Made by a program: the position numbers and the translations under genes. A DNA stretch of 64,000 nucleotides from NCBI GenBank assembly GCA_037138475.1, contig JBAXII010000003.1, forward strand, positions 17,060-81,059. The letters are read 5' to 3'. The stretch is from JAGOLU01 sp037138475 (GTDB lineage Bacteria > Patescibacteriota > Microgenomatia > UBA1406 > GWC2-37-13). How positions within the stretch are numbered: the first letter of the stretch is position 1; the number at the start of each line of letters is the position of its first letter. This document shows, piece after piece, positions 25,103-35,193 of this stretch. The notes beneath the pieces are model-generated. The model was not told where the DNA came from and did no database searches. It saw only the letters and a list, made by a program, of their open reading frames with translations.

Positions 25103-26749
25103 ATGAAAAAAAGCATCATTATCAGCATACTTATCGCAAGTTGTGTAGTCTCGCTCTTTCTTCATCTATACCAACGTGACGCACTGGGCTTGAATGAAGA
25201 TGAAGCATCACATGGCTACAATACCTACTCAGTCCTGCAGACGGGTAGAGACGAGTATGGCAAACTGCCACTCAGGTATCTTGCATTTGGTGAAAATAAA
25301 CTACCACTTGCGGGTATGCTCGGAAGTCCATTCATAGGTATGTTTGGGCTGCATACGTGGACCGTGAGGATGCCTACGTTGATTATTGGATCATTATTCC
25401 CCCTGCTGATTTTTGCAGCGATGTATTCACTCAGTAGAAATCTGTTCACGTCGTCGACCGCGGCTTTCTTTGGAGCCACCAATATTTGGCTCCAAGTATT
25501 GAGTAGGCATCTGCATGAAGCAGTGATATTTACAGGGTTCGTTTTGCTGTATATTACTGTGCTTTTTTGGAAGCGTCAGCTTCCAAAAAAGCACATGATC
25601 ATCCTCTCTATACTCTCTTTGCTTTCCCTTTTTTCATACCATAGTGCAAAGGTTGTCATGCCTGTTCTTGCATTATTTTCAATAGTACTGTATTACCGAC
25701 AATTGAAAGGAGATGTAACGCATAGATTGAAGGGAGCAGTAATATTCTTCGTCATCCTATCTGTCGCTTTTGTCCTATTTTTTGCGACTGAGTATATAGT
25801 GCCAAACAATCGTGTGGCAAATCTGTCCTACGTTACCAACCCTGTATTTGTATACGAGATAGAGGAGGGGAGGAAGCTGGGAGGCTCGAAGCTGTTCTAC
25901 AATCGACCCATATATGGTGCCTACCAGATAGCAAAACGTACTCTAAATTATATATCTCCTGACTTTCTCCTTTTCCAATCGGATGAGAATCCTCGGTTTG
26001 GAGCTTCATACCTTCCGCTACTGACTTGGCTGGAATACATATTATTTCTCATTGGCCTCGTTGCAGTAGGTATCAGAATCATCTCAAAACGCATTTCGAT
26101 GGAGTATGCATTTATCGGAATACTGCTAATTATTTCTATACTGCCGGCATCTTTATCGTTACTTGAAGGCTCAGCTACACGGAGCTATTTACTTTGCATA
26201 CCTATAGTGATGTTAGGATCGATAGGTGCAGGGTATGTCGCAGATATATGTGTGCGATTTTTCAAATCTCCATTAATTGCGTATCTGATAATTGCTACTT
26301 TGTTTGCAGTGCAGATCATGTTGGTATCAGATCATTGGTCCACCTACTTTTACAGGTATTTGAAAGATCCTCAGACTTGCAGTACGTGGCAGTGTGGGAT
26401 GCAGGATGTGGCAGAGTTCGCATGGCAGAACTATGACGCCTTTGAGAAGATTACCATCTCGAGCCCCATGGGACAGCCATATATCTTTATGCTCGTTTAT
26501 GGCGGTCCGTATCCGCCACAGAAATATCAAAAGATTGCAAAGCAATTACCATATAATTCATATGGCTTCTGGGAGCAGGGCTCGTTTGATAAGTTTTCAT
26601 TTACCCATGACTTGAGATGTGAGAGAGGAGTGAAGTCTCTCCAAATCAGCCTAACCAAAGATGTTATGACACAGCAGAATCAAACTAAAAAGTGGACAAT
26701 GCATGGAAGTGGCTCCACTCGCTTTTATTCATTCGTTTGTAAAAACTGA
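25103..26749 (+). CDS. GT39-like membrane glycosyltransferase (NEDEA type)
   Basis: 548 residues, 10-12 membrane segments. First outside loop: LGLNEDEASHGYNTYSVL, then QTGRDEYGKLPLRYL and KLPLAGMLGSPFIGMFGL, the arrangement of PMT_2-type enzymes in which the DE is catalytic. The C-terminal ~130 residues form an outer domain with cysteines (CSTWQCGM). A GTG nine bases upstream is an alternative start. Likely co-transcribed with the 172-residue gene before it. Confidence 0.75.
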   Translation: MKKSIIISILIASCVVSLFLHLYQRDALGLNEDEASHGYNTYSVLQTGRDEYGKLPLRYLAFGENKLPLAGMLGSPFIGMFGLHTWTVRMPTLIIGSLFPLLIFAAMYSLSRNLFTSSTAAFFGATNIWLQVLSRHLHEAVIFTGFVLLYITVLFWKRQLPKKHMIILSILSLLSLFSYHSAKVVMPVLALFSIVLYYRQLKGDVTHRLKGAVIFFVILSVAFVLFFATEYIVPNNRVANLSYVTNPVFVYEIEEGRKLGGSKLFYNRPIYGAYQIAKRTLNYISPDFLLFQSDENPRFGASYLPLLTWLEYILFLIGLVAVGIRIISKRISMEYAFIGILLIISILPASLSLLEGSATRSYLLCIPIVMLGSIGAGYVADICVRFFKSPLIAYLIIATLFAVQIMLVSDHWSTYFYRYLKDPQTCSTWQCGMQDVAEFAWQNYDAFEKITISSPMGQPYIFMLVYGGPYPPQKYQKIAKQLPYNSYGFWEQGSFDKFSFTHDLRCERGVKSLQISLTKDVMTQQNQTKKWTMHGSGSTRFYSFVCKN

Positions 26750-26779
26750 TCTGTATGTTTATATTATGCGTTGATACTT

Positions 26780-28483
26780 ATGCCCGAATCACATGCACCC
26801 GATAAACTAAGTGTCCCAGCAACACACCATTTATCTCGTTGGCAAAAAGTTCTCGCTATTGCGATGGTCAGTGCGGGAATTTGTACCAATCTGATGTTTA
26901 TATCGCTGAGCATCAAGTGGGGGTGTGAGATGGGCAAGTGTGGACTCTGGATAGGGGAATGGCACTATCATGATGCGCTCTGGCATATCGCTGTGTCACG
27001 CATATCTTTCACCTCTTTCCCGTTCCTCTTCCCATCAGCCGTTGGATTTGAGCTCACCTCATACAACTATCTCTTGGGACTCATTCTGCATGCTTTCGAG
27101 CTGGCAAAGATCAGTGCTTTTGTTGCCTATTTTTATATATTACCAGTGGTAGCCAATGTCCTATTTCTTCATGCGCTGGTGCGATATATGCGCAAGACCG
27201 AGAAAACTCCCCATCAAGTCTTGTGGATACTTTTCTTCTCCTATCTCGCTAGTTCATTCTCTTACTTTTTAATATTTTATAACGGTGATTTTCAATCGTT
27301 CAGTGTCCTGAAAGGGTTCCCTGTCGTCATGACCCTCCAACCGAGCATCGTATTATCAAATATACAGTTCTATCTGTCGCTTTCCTTCTTCATATACATT
27401 TTTACTGATGTGATTGTGGGTGTATCTTCTCGAAGAACTGTGCTGATACACACCTTATTGTTAGTGCTTTGCATCGGACTCAAAATCTACACAGGGATCA
27501 TGACGATTATGATCCTAACTTTGGGATATTCGTATTGGACCTACAAGAAAAGGTCATTGAGGTATGTATACCACTTAGGCATTCTGGCAGTTGCGTCTGT
27601 GTGCTCATACTATATTTTTTACCTTCCGGGCAGCTCATATACGAAAGGGATCCCATTTGCGCTCTATCCGCTTTCAATTCCCCATGCTCTTACTGAATCA
27701 CCCAGCCTGTTTTATCACCAGCAATTTACACTCGGTCGGTACTACATGGTTGGGCTAGGCAAGTGGTCACCAAGACTATTGGCATATGAGTCTTTGAGTG
27801 CGGTGCTTTTTGTGCTGCTGAATATGGGGACAAGGATTATGTTTGTCTTTGATTACTTACTGCACAAGATGAGTCTGGAACGTGCACTTTTGACTGTTAT
27901 CACTATTACTGGCACGATGTTTCCCATCTTTTTTATCCAAGACAGCGGAGGATGGTATAACTCAATACAGTTTATGTATGTCAGCATATATACAGCTGGA
28001 TTGTTAGCTGCCGACACCATGACCTTGATATCCAAGTCAGGCAGGTTCATATATGCGATCAGTATCGTAATCATAGTGGCACTATCTGTGCCAAATACCT
28101 TGCTCACATACCAATTTCTTACTAAAGAAAAGCAGTTAATCAATGACCAGCAACTCAAGGCTCTGGCCGTTCTCAAAAATGAATCACTCGGCGTTATACT
28201 CTCTTTGCCAGATGGTAAAAATTCTTCATATGTTTCTGCGCTTACTAGCAAGCAATCCTATCTCTCTGATGACGAGCAGGGCGCACTCTTAAAGCTCCCT
28301 CTCACCGCGAGGAGAGTAAGGATTGATGTAAGGGATTGTAAAATACTCCTAGAGGTAAACTATCTATATTTAAATAACGAGAATGGTCGTGAGTTTCTAA
28401 AGTGTCAAGAGATAGATAAATTTCAGAATATTTATGATTTCGATGGCATTGTGATTTACAAAAATCTATCTTCTCACCCATAG
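26780..28483 (+). CDS. Large membrane protein, GT-C-like (DxxxH type)
   Basis: 567 residues, about 12 membrane segments. First outer loop: CGLWIGEWHYHDALWHIAV, then FPSAVGFELTSYNYLLGLI; later QDSGGWYNSIQFMYVSIY. The protein at 31361-33121 shares this order (TDDLWHMAL, AGEQLQSYHYLYSYLL, GSDWFNTVQFFGYAQF), so they are paralogues. The Asp-x-x-x-His loop is where GT-C enzymes keep their catalytic acid. Substrate unknown. A TATTAT lies 12 bases before the ATG. C-terminal ~100 residues soluble. Confidence 0.55.
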   Translation: MPESHAPDKLSVPATHHLSRWQKVLAIAMVSAGICTNLMFISLSIKWGCEMGKCGLWIGEWHYHDALWHIAVSRISFTSFPFLFPSAVGFELTSYNYLLGLILHAFELAKISAFVAYFYILPVVANVLFLHALVRYMRKTEKTPHQVLWILFFSYLASSFSYFLIFYNGDFQSFSVLKGFPVVMTLQPSIVLSNIQFYLSLSFFIYIFTDVIVGVSSRRTVLIHTLLLVLCIGLKIYTGIMTIMILTLGYSYWTYKKRSLRYVYHLGILAVASVCSYYIFYLPGSSYTKGIPFALYPLSIPHALTESPSLFYHQQFTLGRYYMVGLGKWSPRLLAYESLSAVLFVLLNMGTRIMFVFDYLLHKMSLERALLTVITITGTMFPIFFIQDSGGWYNSIQFMYVSIYTAGLLAADTMTLISKSGRFIYAISIVIIVALSVPNTLLTYQFLTKEKQLINDQQLKALAVLKNESLGVILSLPDGKNSSYVSALTSKQSYLSDDEQGALLKLPLTARRVRIDVRDCKILLEVNYLYLNNENGREFLKCQEIDKFQNIYDFDGIVIYKNLSSHP

Positions 28484-28933
28484 TTTCGACTCATTATTTT
28501 GATCCGTAAAAGTAAATTACTTGGGTTTTTCAAAACATCATTGGTGAGCATGGGATAGAAGCCCTTGATACGACATACTTTCACTGTTTCGTTTGTAAAA
28601 GGTGCGCAAGAATAATTGTGATCTATCGAGCTTGAGTCCTCTCCTTATGTCATTCAAGCTATGATGCATGATTGTATCAAAAGAATAGAATGTGCAGTTC
28701 AAAGTCATGGAGTACGAAATGCCAATCGCCACAGTTTTTGTAATCTGTTTAGATATACGGTCTTAGTCCATAGAAGTAGCCATAACGTCTATGCCCGGTA
28801 AGAAGCCATTCCAGTGACTAGCACAAGAACAGGGTTTTTTTGATACAATGAATGTACGCATGAAGGGGCTTGTACAACATCTGTCTTGCTCTTTGCATCA
28901 GAAGCGTTCCATTTATTCACATGTCCAACAGGT
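28484..28933. other. Intergenic stretch, possible decayed coding sequence
   Basis: 450 bases with no intact gene. On the minus strand two frames read protein-like pieces that would join by a frameshift near 28575 (SQLFLRTFYKRNSES, then FYPMLTNDVLKNPSNLLLRI); they could be the remnant of a glycosyltransferase or methyltransferase, but I cannot identify it. A plus-strand TACAAT lies at about 28847-28852, upstream of the GT2. Confidence 0.3.
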
Positions 28934-29797
28934 ATGCTCGCCATTATAACGGTAATTTACAAGAATTACGAAATATTTCATGAGTTTGTCGCGAGTCTGA
29001 CGGCGCAGTCCAGTCAGGAATATAAGGTATATGTGCTCGATCTGACAGAGGAAAAAGATCGCACTACCCTCGTTTTCCAGGACAACAGATACCATCTTCA
29101 AACTGGTCCTAACCGTGGGTATGCGTATGGGGTAAACCAAGGGGTCGCACTCGCAATCAAAGACGGTCTCACAGCCTTTGCAGTGGTGAACCCTGATGTG
29201 ATCCTCGACTCTGAGTTTGTTGCGTCATCTCTGAACGCACTCTCACAACATCCAAACTCACTGATTGGTGGCAAAATATATTATGCACCTGGGTATGAGT
29301 ACCACCAGGACAAAGTGCCAACAAATAGCTTTAAGCTGCCAAAAGATGGCAGCTGTTTCCCCTTGCCAGCCGGATACCCCTATAGCATATGGTACGCAGG
29401 CGGTCACATCGATTGGGCACATGCTATCACTCGCCACATAGGCGTCGACGATCTCGATCATCCTATGTACGATGAGCCAGGATCTACAGACTTTGTGTCC
29501 GGATGCTGTATGCTTTATGACAAACAAGTAGCCGAAAAGGTCGGCACCTGGGATGAGGGATACTTTATGTACTATGAGGATTCAGACTACTGTGTCAGAG
29601 CTCAGAAAAATGACATAGAGGTACGCTATGAGCCCACGATCAAACTGTGGCATAAAAATGCTCAGAGTACCGGGGGATCGGGATCAGATTTCCATGTCAA
29701 AATGATGAATAAATCACGATTCAGATTTGCGATGAAGCATGCACCATGGAGGACCAAGCTGCATATTCTAAAAAACAGCCTTTTTCCAAATAAATGA
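28934..29797 (+). CDS. Family 2 glycosyltransferase (WbbL/rhamnosyltransferase-like)
   Basis: 287 residues, GT-A fold. Seen: IITVIYKNYEIFHEFVASL, the nucleotide-binding GPNRGYAYGVNQGVALA (about 58-74), AVVNPDVILD (metal site), FVSGCCMLYDKQVAEKVG and DEGYFMYYEDSDYCVRAQ with the catalytic ED. The middle GGKIYYAPGYEY block is typical of rhamnosyl-type GT2 enzymes. Start taken at MLAIITVIY because that is the family N terminus; the longer frame begins at a TTG. Ends in an ATGA overlap with the next gene. Confidence 0.85.
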   Translation: MLAIITVIYKNYEIFHEFVASLTAQSSQEYKVYVLDLTEEKDRTTLVFQDNRYHLQTGPNRGYAYGVNQGVALAIKDGLTAFAVVNPDVILDSEFVASSLNALSQHPNSLIGGKIYYAPGYEYHQDKVPTNSFKLPKDGSCFPLPAGYPYSIWYAGGHIDWAHAITRHIGVDDLDHPMYDEPGSTDFVSGCCMLYDKQVAEKVGTWDEGYFMYYEDSDYCVRAQKNDIEVRYEPTIKLWHKNAQSTGGSGSDFHVKMMNKSRFRFAMKHAPWRTKLHILKNSLFPNK

Positions 29798-31344
29798 AGA
29801 GACTAGTATTCTTGCTGACAAGAAAGACGGTAGTTCCATGGATTATACTTTTCGTCGTTTTACTTCTTTCTACTTTTCAATCTTATAGATTGATTACGAT
29901 GTTTAAGTTTGTAGATGAATACAATAATTGGGTTCCCGCAGGGCTGATGCACCAAGGAAAGGCACTCTATACGGACATTTTCTTCAACAGAATGCCCATG
30001 CCTGCGTACATAAGCTATCTGCTTCTCTCGCTGATCTCTCCACAGGCAGATTACTACCGCATCATTCAAATCCATAGACTGTTTATGATGGCATTTTCTG
30101 CGAGTTGGATCGCCTTGTTGTATTGGCAGTTTAGAAGGAAATGGGTAGTACTATTTGCCGCCTCTTTTGAATTGCTGAAGCCATACTTCTTTGGTTTTTC
30201 ATTCCAAGCGGAGGCAATGCTTACCTATCCGCTCATATATCTGTACATCATGAGTATATCCTCAAAACGATTTACCGTACGTTCAGCCATATTTGGAGGC
30301 ATCTGCCTATGGTTTATTCTCTTCACAAGAGAAACCATAGCAATTACGGCGTTTCTAATCACCGTCGTGCTCTGCTTTCGTATGCATGATCACAAAAAAT
30401 TGCTGTATTTTGTAGGCACATTTGCCCTGCTGACACTCATCACAATCCTGCTAGTACCTCAAAGAGAGTGGCTGTTTCAAATGATAACTATAAACAGGAT
30501 GGCATTTCAGCATGACATCAATAGCATTTCAAATCAGTCTGGGCTGTGGGGTACGTTTTCTCTCCCATTTCAATATCTCTCACTCATCTTTGATTCTGGC
30601 TCATCTCATTTCCAACTGATTCTAGCTTCGTACTGCATTATTGGCGTGTCCCTCATAGGTGCATATTGCATACCTTTTAGATTCAGGTCGCGGAAAAACA
30701 TCTTAGTACCACTGTATATACTTGTGCTGCTATTTACTAGTTCTTTACGTGTTCACGCCCCAGAAAAGGAGTTTTGGGCTATCTACAGATTGATACCTTG
30801 GATAGGGTTACTTTTTGTCTCTATATGTTACTTTTCAGACCTCTTGTTCACGAAGGCTCGTTATGTATTGTATGTTAGTATAAGTGCGCTGATTGTGCTT
30901 TATTTTATCTACCCAAACTCCTTTTTAATCAAAAAAATTGATAGACAACAAGAGTATGACATCTCATACTTTGAGGATATTTCATATGCTCATGCGATAG
31001 AGGAAACAACAAGTGCTGACGAAAATATTTTTGTTATTGGGTATGCCTCTCATATATACTCACTGAGTCATCGCAAAACTTCGTACCCAGATTCATTCTA
31101 CTATCCAATACATTATGCTATCCCACTCTACGAAAACAAAGTACTAAAAATGCTAGCATCTGATCCCCCTGTTGAAGTATTTATAACTGATTGCAATGTA
31201 GAGAGCACTCAAGAAAGTATAAAAACCATCCTTGATACCAGCTATGTACAGTTATTAAAAGATAAGAAACCATCATGTCTCTATGTGAGAAAAGACTTAG
31301 AGGCCTCAGTAAAAGCCAAGCTAACAACAAGAGGATTTAATTGA
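29794..31344 (+). CDS. GT39-like membrane glycosyltransferase
   Basis: 516 residues, about 11 membrane segments. The first outside loop has KFVDEYNNWVPAGLM (about 37-51, DE motif), then HQGKALYTDIFFNRMPMPAY, a loop common in bacterial PMT-like proteins. The C-terminal ~140 residues are extracytoplasmic. Overlaps the upstream GT2 by four bases, so the pair is translationally coupled and probably acts on the same glycan. Converges with the minus-strand block starting at 31361. Confidence 0.65.
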   Translation: MKRLVFLLTRKTVVPWIILFVVLLLSTFQSYRLITMFKFVDEYNNWVPAGLMHQGKALYTDIFFNRMPMPAYISYLLLSLISPQADYYRIIQIHRLFMMAFSASWIALLYWQFRRKWVVLFAASFELLKPYFFGFSFQAEAMLTYPLIYLYIMSISSKRFTVRSAIFGGICLWFILFTRETIAITAFLITVVLCFRMHDHKKLLYFVGTFALLTLITILLVPQREWLFQMITINRMAFQHDINSISNQSGLWGTFSLPFQYLSLIFDSGSSHFQLILASYCIIGVSLIGAYCIPFRFRSRKNILVPLYILVLLFTSSLRVHAPEKEFWAIYRLIPWIGLLFVSICYFSDLLFTKARYVLYVSISALIVLYFIYPNSFLIKKIDRQQEYDISYFEDISYAHAIEETTSADENIFVIGYASHIYSLSHRKTSYPDSFYYPIHYAIPLYENKVLKMLASDPPVEVFITDCNVESTQESIKTILDTSYVQLLKDKKPSCLYVRKDLEASVKAKLTTRGFN

Positions 31345-31360
31345 CACATAATGGAGACGT

Positions 31361-33121
31361 CTAGATTCGTTTCTCATATATTGATACCTCAGAGTTTTCA
31401 TAGAGCAGTCGAACAAAGGGTTTTGTTGCAACTATAAAATTCTTATATCCTGGATACGACTTATGCAAATAAAGATATTGGATTGGCAATCTTCTAATAT
31501 CGATTTTGGAAATGTCACTTAGACTTTCTGTTCGTTTTTGGTGATGTATTCTGAGCACATCAAGTTGTTGTACGTTTGCCTCATACAATTGTTGCTTGCC
31601 CAGCGCAGCTACATATGCAGTATCATGCACTCTCCATAGCTCTTTTGCGGGTCGAGAATCACCAATATTCCGAAAGGGGAAGGTATAGGTGGTGCCAGGA
31701 GATAGCATTGATAAAAAGTCGAGCGCCTCAACTTCATTGTGAGATATGTATACCAAGGGTTGGAATATCTTGTGCACTGAACTACTTCGTGGCAAAAAGA
31801 GCACTTTGCCATACTCCATAATTGGATTTAGAGCTCCTATAAAAGTTATAACCATTATCGTAATCATCGCAATGTTGGATCTGAGGGTTCCTTTCGTTGC
31901 CAATCCCGTCACGTATCCCGCAAGTGTAATTTGTAGCAGAAATTGAGCATAGCCAAAGAATTGAACGGTATTAAACCAATCACTTCCTACCTGCGTGAAC
32001 AGGGATGGGAAAAGTATCGAGACTACTGATGAGCCCAATATTGCCGCATAAATAGGGATAGACCTAGATGAGTACCAGAGAGATCCGAGGCCAAGAATCC
32101 GTGTGCCAAAAGAAACTCCTAGATACAGGCAAAGAGTAAAAAACTCAATGATAAGTAGTATTGGAAAGAAGAGATAAGGATGACCATAGAGAATATATCG
32201 CAATCTCGCCAGTCTGACTATTGGAAGAAGATTAGGATCCTCAATAATAGGATGTATAGTCTTGAAAGGTTCAAAAAGGAATACGGCACCCTTGGATGCT
32301 GCAAAAGGGTTGTAAAAAAATACTATAGATAATATGCTTATCAATATCAGAGTAAAAAGTGGAAATCCGAGAGAAATCACTGGTCGCCTTTTCTGGATAG
32401 CGCCCGAGATGAGATAAATGGCGATAAATACAAAACCTATGATACCTCCATAAAATTTCGATCCCCAGAGAGCAAAAAGAAGAACAGCGAGCATCGTGAC
32501 CTGCATCAATGAGTTTTTAAAACTAAGCAAAACAACGACGATGACTTGGAGAATCAGGATAGAAAGTGCAAAGGTAGGGTTTATCATGTATTCGCCAGGC
32601 TGATTGCTGAACCATCCAATATCGTTCCAAAATGATCCATGAGACTTTATGCTTAGCAAATAGGAAAAGCTACTAGAAAAATAAGAAAAAAATAAGAATA
32701 TCGGTATAGCGATACGCTCCTTGAATAATTTACCCGCAATAACAATAGTGAAACCTGTAAAAGCGATAAACCAAAGGATAGGAAAAAACAAATAATACCC
32801 GAGTAACACAGAACCCCCCAGCTTCGAAATCGACTGCAATAGATAGCTATACAAGTAATGATAGCTCTGAAGCTGCTCCCCAGCGTAAATCGGTAGTTGG
32901 AATGGGTGGGTTCTGAATGCAACCTCAGCAAGAGCCATGTGCCACAAGTCATCTGTCGCACGGAAATAATTTGTAAAAAAAATTCCACATTGATCGAGGA
33001 TACATCTTTCACGGAATCCATAAGCCATGCTTGGCATCATGATGTATACAAAGCTAGCAAAAATAATGAGAATGGATAAGAATGGTATTGTGATAATTTG
33101 CAATCTATACAATAACTTCAT
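31361..33121 (-). CDS. Large membrane protein, GT-C-like (DxxxH type)
   Basis: 586 residues, about 12-13 membrane segments; paralogue of the protein at 26780-28483, sharing FRATDDLWHMALAEVAF, AGEQLQSYHYLYSYLL and GSDWFNTVQFFGYAQFLL in the same order. A cysteine-bearing outer loop (ERCILDQCGIFF) matches CEMGKCGLWI in the paralogue. C-terminal outer domain of about 130 residues. Start set at MKLLYRLQIITI (33121), 13 bases after the upstream stop; the longer frame would overlap that gene. Confidence 0.55.
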   Translation of the reverse strand: MKLLYRLQIITIPFLSILIIFASFVYIMMPSMAYGFRERCILDQCGIFFTNYFRATDDLWHMALAEVAFRTHPFQLPIYAGEQLQSYHYLYSYLLQSISKLGGSVLLGYYLFFPILWFIAFTGFTIVIAGKLFKERIAIPIFLFFSYFSSSFSYLLSIKSHGSFWNDIGWFSNQPGEYMINPTFALSILILQVIVVVLLSFKNSLMQVTMLAVLLFALWGSKFYGGIIGFVFIAIYLISGAIQKRRPVISLGFPLFTLILISILSIVFFYNPFAASKGAVFLFEPFKTIHPIIEDPNLLPIVRLARLRYILYGHPYLFFPILLIIEFFTLCLYLGVSFGTRILGLGSLWYSSRSIPIYAAILGSSVVSILFPSLFTQVGSDWFNTVQFFGYAQFLLQITLAGYVTGLATKGTLRSNIAMITIMVITFIGALNPIMEYGKVLFLPRSSSVHKIFQPLVYISHNEVEALDFLSMLSPGTTYTFPFRNIGDSRPAKELWRVHDTAYVAALGKQQLYEANVQQLDVLRIHHQKRTESLSDISKIDIRRLPIQYLYLHKSYPGYKNFIVATKPFVRLLYENSEVSIYEKRI

Positions 33122-33134
33122 ATTGGCATTGTGA

Positions 33135-35138
33135 CTAGTAAGCTGGTCTTGGTCTTTTATAACCCACATAAGTCGCTACAGGTATGACGTTCAGTGCCAG
33201 AATAATCCATAGGTCAGGATCAATCAACATGAGTGATACCTTGTGCCAAAGTACTGACGCAAACATGACAGGACTACGGACAAGAGACATCTTGTCTAGC
33301 TGGTAGACCCCAAATAAATTAGAAGGCAATTCGTAAATTGCGGTATAGTCATTAGTAGTAGCGCGGAACGACTCTATTAACACCCGATACACTCTTCTTT
33401 TGCTTGAAGTCTGTCTTGGAAACCCAAATGGATAATGCTTCGGCTCAACATCAAATTGGGTACCTAGATAGGTATTCCTTGAGATTTCTACTCCGGTAGT
33501 CTCATCGCTGACTGTTACTGTTATTGAGTGAGCACCTGTTAAATCGCCTTTATTTTGCGTAGTTCTTGTGCCCATATACTGTATTGGGATAGAAAGTATA
33601 CCGAAATTATTATCTGCTGCAGTAATATATATTGATAGTCTATCTGTATCTAAGAATGAAACTGAATCTGGAAGTTCTGCTGCGTTTGCTAAATGTGCAT
33701 CAGACTGAAGATGCGTGGTCGAAGTAAGTGAATACTCTCTCTGTAGACCAGAAAATATCAATAAAATATATAGAGCAAAAAACAACTTAAAGCCTTTGCT
33801 AGAAGCATGACCATACTGATTCGGATCATGTATTAACTTCTGGTGAGCTCGAGAAACAAAGTATGGCTTTTCAAGCAGTTGATAAAATATGATAGCAAGC
33901 AAAACAGAACCGGTGAGAGCCATCGCGACATATGAGAACACATCATATACACTCCAAGCAGCAGAGATGGTAGGACCACCTCTCAATAATTCAATCACCA
34001 TGATGTGGGTTAGATACATGGAGTAACTAATCGAGCCAACAAACACAAGTGCTCTGGTCCTTAAGATTCTTGATATCAATGAGTTAGAGCGCAATGCGCT
34101 AAATGTCAGCAGCAGAGGGAAAGGGGCAAAAATCATGTATAGAATTGAGTTGTTTGGTGTATTTGCAACAGAAGAGAGAAGAGGAAATGCTATAAACGGA
34201 ACAATTGAAAATAACGTAAGTACAATATCAAATACTTTGTATTTCTCCAGTTGCTCACACTTCGCTTGGAGAGAGTCTAGTTTCACCGCGAGAATATTAC
34301 CTATAAAAAAATACAACCAAAAATGAGGATAGAGACCCTTCAATCCCAAAAGATCTTTGAAAGCAATTGTAAAGGTAGTCAATATACAGCACAGGGAGAT
34401 AATCAACCAGATATTTCGATTAGCTTGAGTTTTGCGAATGAGATTTATATAGGGTATTACTACCAGAGGATAGATAGCATAATAGATTATTTCTGGAACG
34501 AGACTCCAGTATGAGCCGTTCGTCATCGGAATATATGTACCAAACGGAAAAGTTAGAGTCACATTAGTCATACCAGTAAACAATTTGAAGAATAAATAAT
34601 TGCTATGAATAAAATCAGCAGGCTGCCTCATTACAATGAAAACATATGCAAAAAGGGTGATGATTTGCATCGAAAAAAATCCATAAAAAAGAGCCTTGCC
34701 ACTAGATTTAGTCCGATATTTTATATAGACTCTCCACATAGTGCCACAGACAATCGCAAACATGATGCATAGAGCGATAATGGCAGGTGCAAAGGGGCGA
34801 TCTTTTTGTGTCGTGACGTGAAAGTAAAAATAAGTTTGAAAGATTGCTACCACTATAAATAGAGGGAAAAGGCGAGTGTACCTTTTCTGCATAAAACCAC
34901 TCCACGAAAAAACACGGTCATATATCGAGCTCATTAAAAATCCTGTTAAGACAAAGAGAACTGCCACATACAATGTGCCTGCTCCTACAAAAGGCTGCAC
35001 AAGCATCCACCACCCTGGAGCTACACGATCGACCACTGTTTTATCAATATTTAGGTGAGAAAAGACAACCATGAGTGCGCATAGTCCACGAAGTCCATCC
35101 AACGAAACCAACCTGTCTTTCTTAGTGCGATTGTCCAT
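33135..35138 (-). CDS. OafA/YrhL-type acyltransferase (Acyltransferase 3) with outer C-terminal domain
   Basis: 667 residues. Ten to eleven membrane segments form the acyltransferase-3 core: LVSLDGLRGLCALMVVFSHL (about 10-29, with the catalytic-type His), RLFPLFIVVAIF, NGSYWSLVPEIIYYAIYPL and SISYSMYLTHIMVIELL. Such proteins O-acetylate surface glycans. After about residue 440 a ~200-residue extracytoplasmic region (beta-rich, Ser/Thr-rich) follows, then a final membrane segment near 640-658. The tail is not the SGNH hydrolase often fused to OafA, as no GDS motif is seen. It lies within the minus-strand GT-C block, consistent with decorating the same polymer. Confidence 0.85.
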   Translation of the reverse strand: MDNRTKKDRLVSLDGLRGLCALMVVFSHLNIDKTVVDRVAPGWWMLVQPFVGAGTLYVAVLFVLTGFLMSSIYDRVFSWSGFMQKRYTRLFPLFIVVAIFQTYFYFHVTTQKDRPFAPAIIALCIMFAIVCGTMWRVYIKYRTKSSGKALFYGFFSMQIITLFAYVFIVMRQPADFIHSNYLFFKLFTGMTNVTLTFPFGTYIPMTNGSYWSLVPEIIYYAIYPLVVIPYINLIRKTQANRNIWLIISLCCILTTFTIAFKDLLGLKGLYPHFWLYFFIGNILAVKLDSLQAKCEQLEKYKVFDIVLTLFSIVPFIAFPLLSSVANTPNNSILYMIFAPFPLLLTFSALRSNSLISRILRTRALVFVGSISYSMYLTHIMVIELLRGGPTISAAWSVYDVFSYVAMALTGSVLLAIIFYQLLEKPYFVSRAHQKLIHDPNQYGHASSKGFKLFFALYILLIFSGLQREYSLTSTTHLQSDAHLANAAELPDSVSFLDTDRLSIYITAADNNFGILSIPIQYMGTRTTQNKGDLTGAHSITVTVSDETTGVEISRNTYLGTQFDVEPKHYPFGFPRQTSSKRRVYRVLIESFRATTNDYTAIYELPSNLFGVYQLDKMSLVRSPVMFASVLWHKVSLMLIDPDLWIILALNVIPVATYVGYKRPRPAY

Positions 35139-35193
35139 TTTGAATTAGGGAAGTGTAGCAGAATATAATTAGTAGTCATTTACGTCAAGTTGT

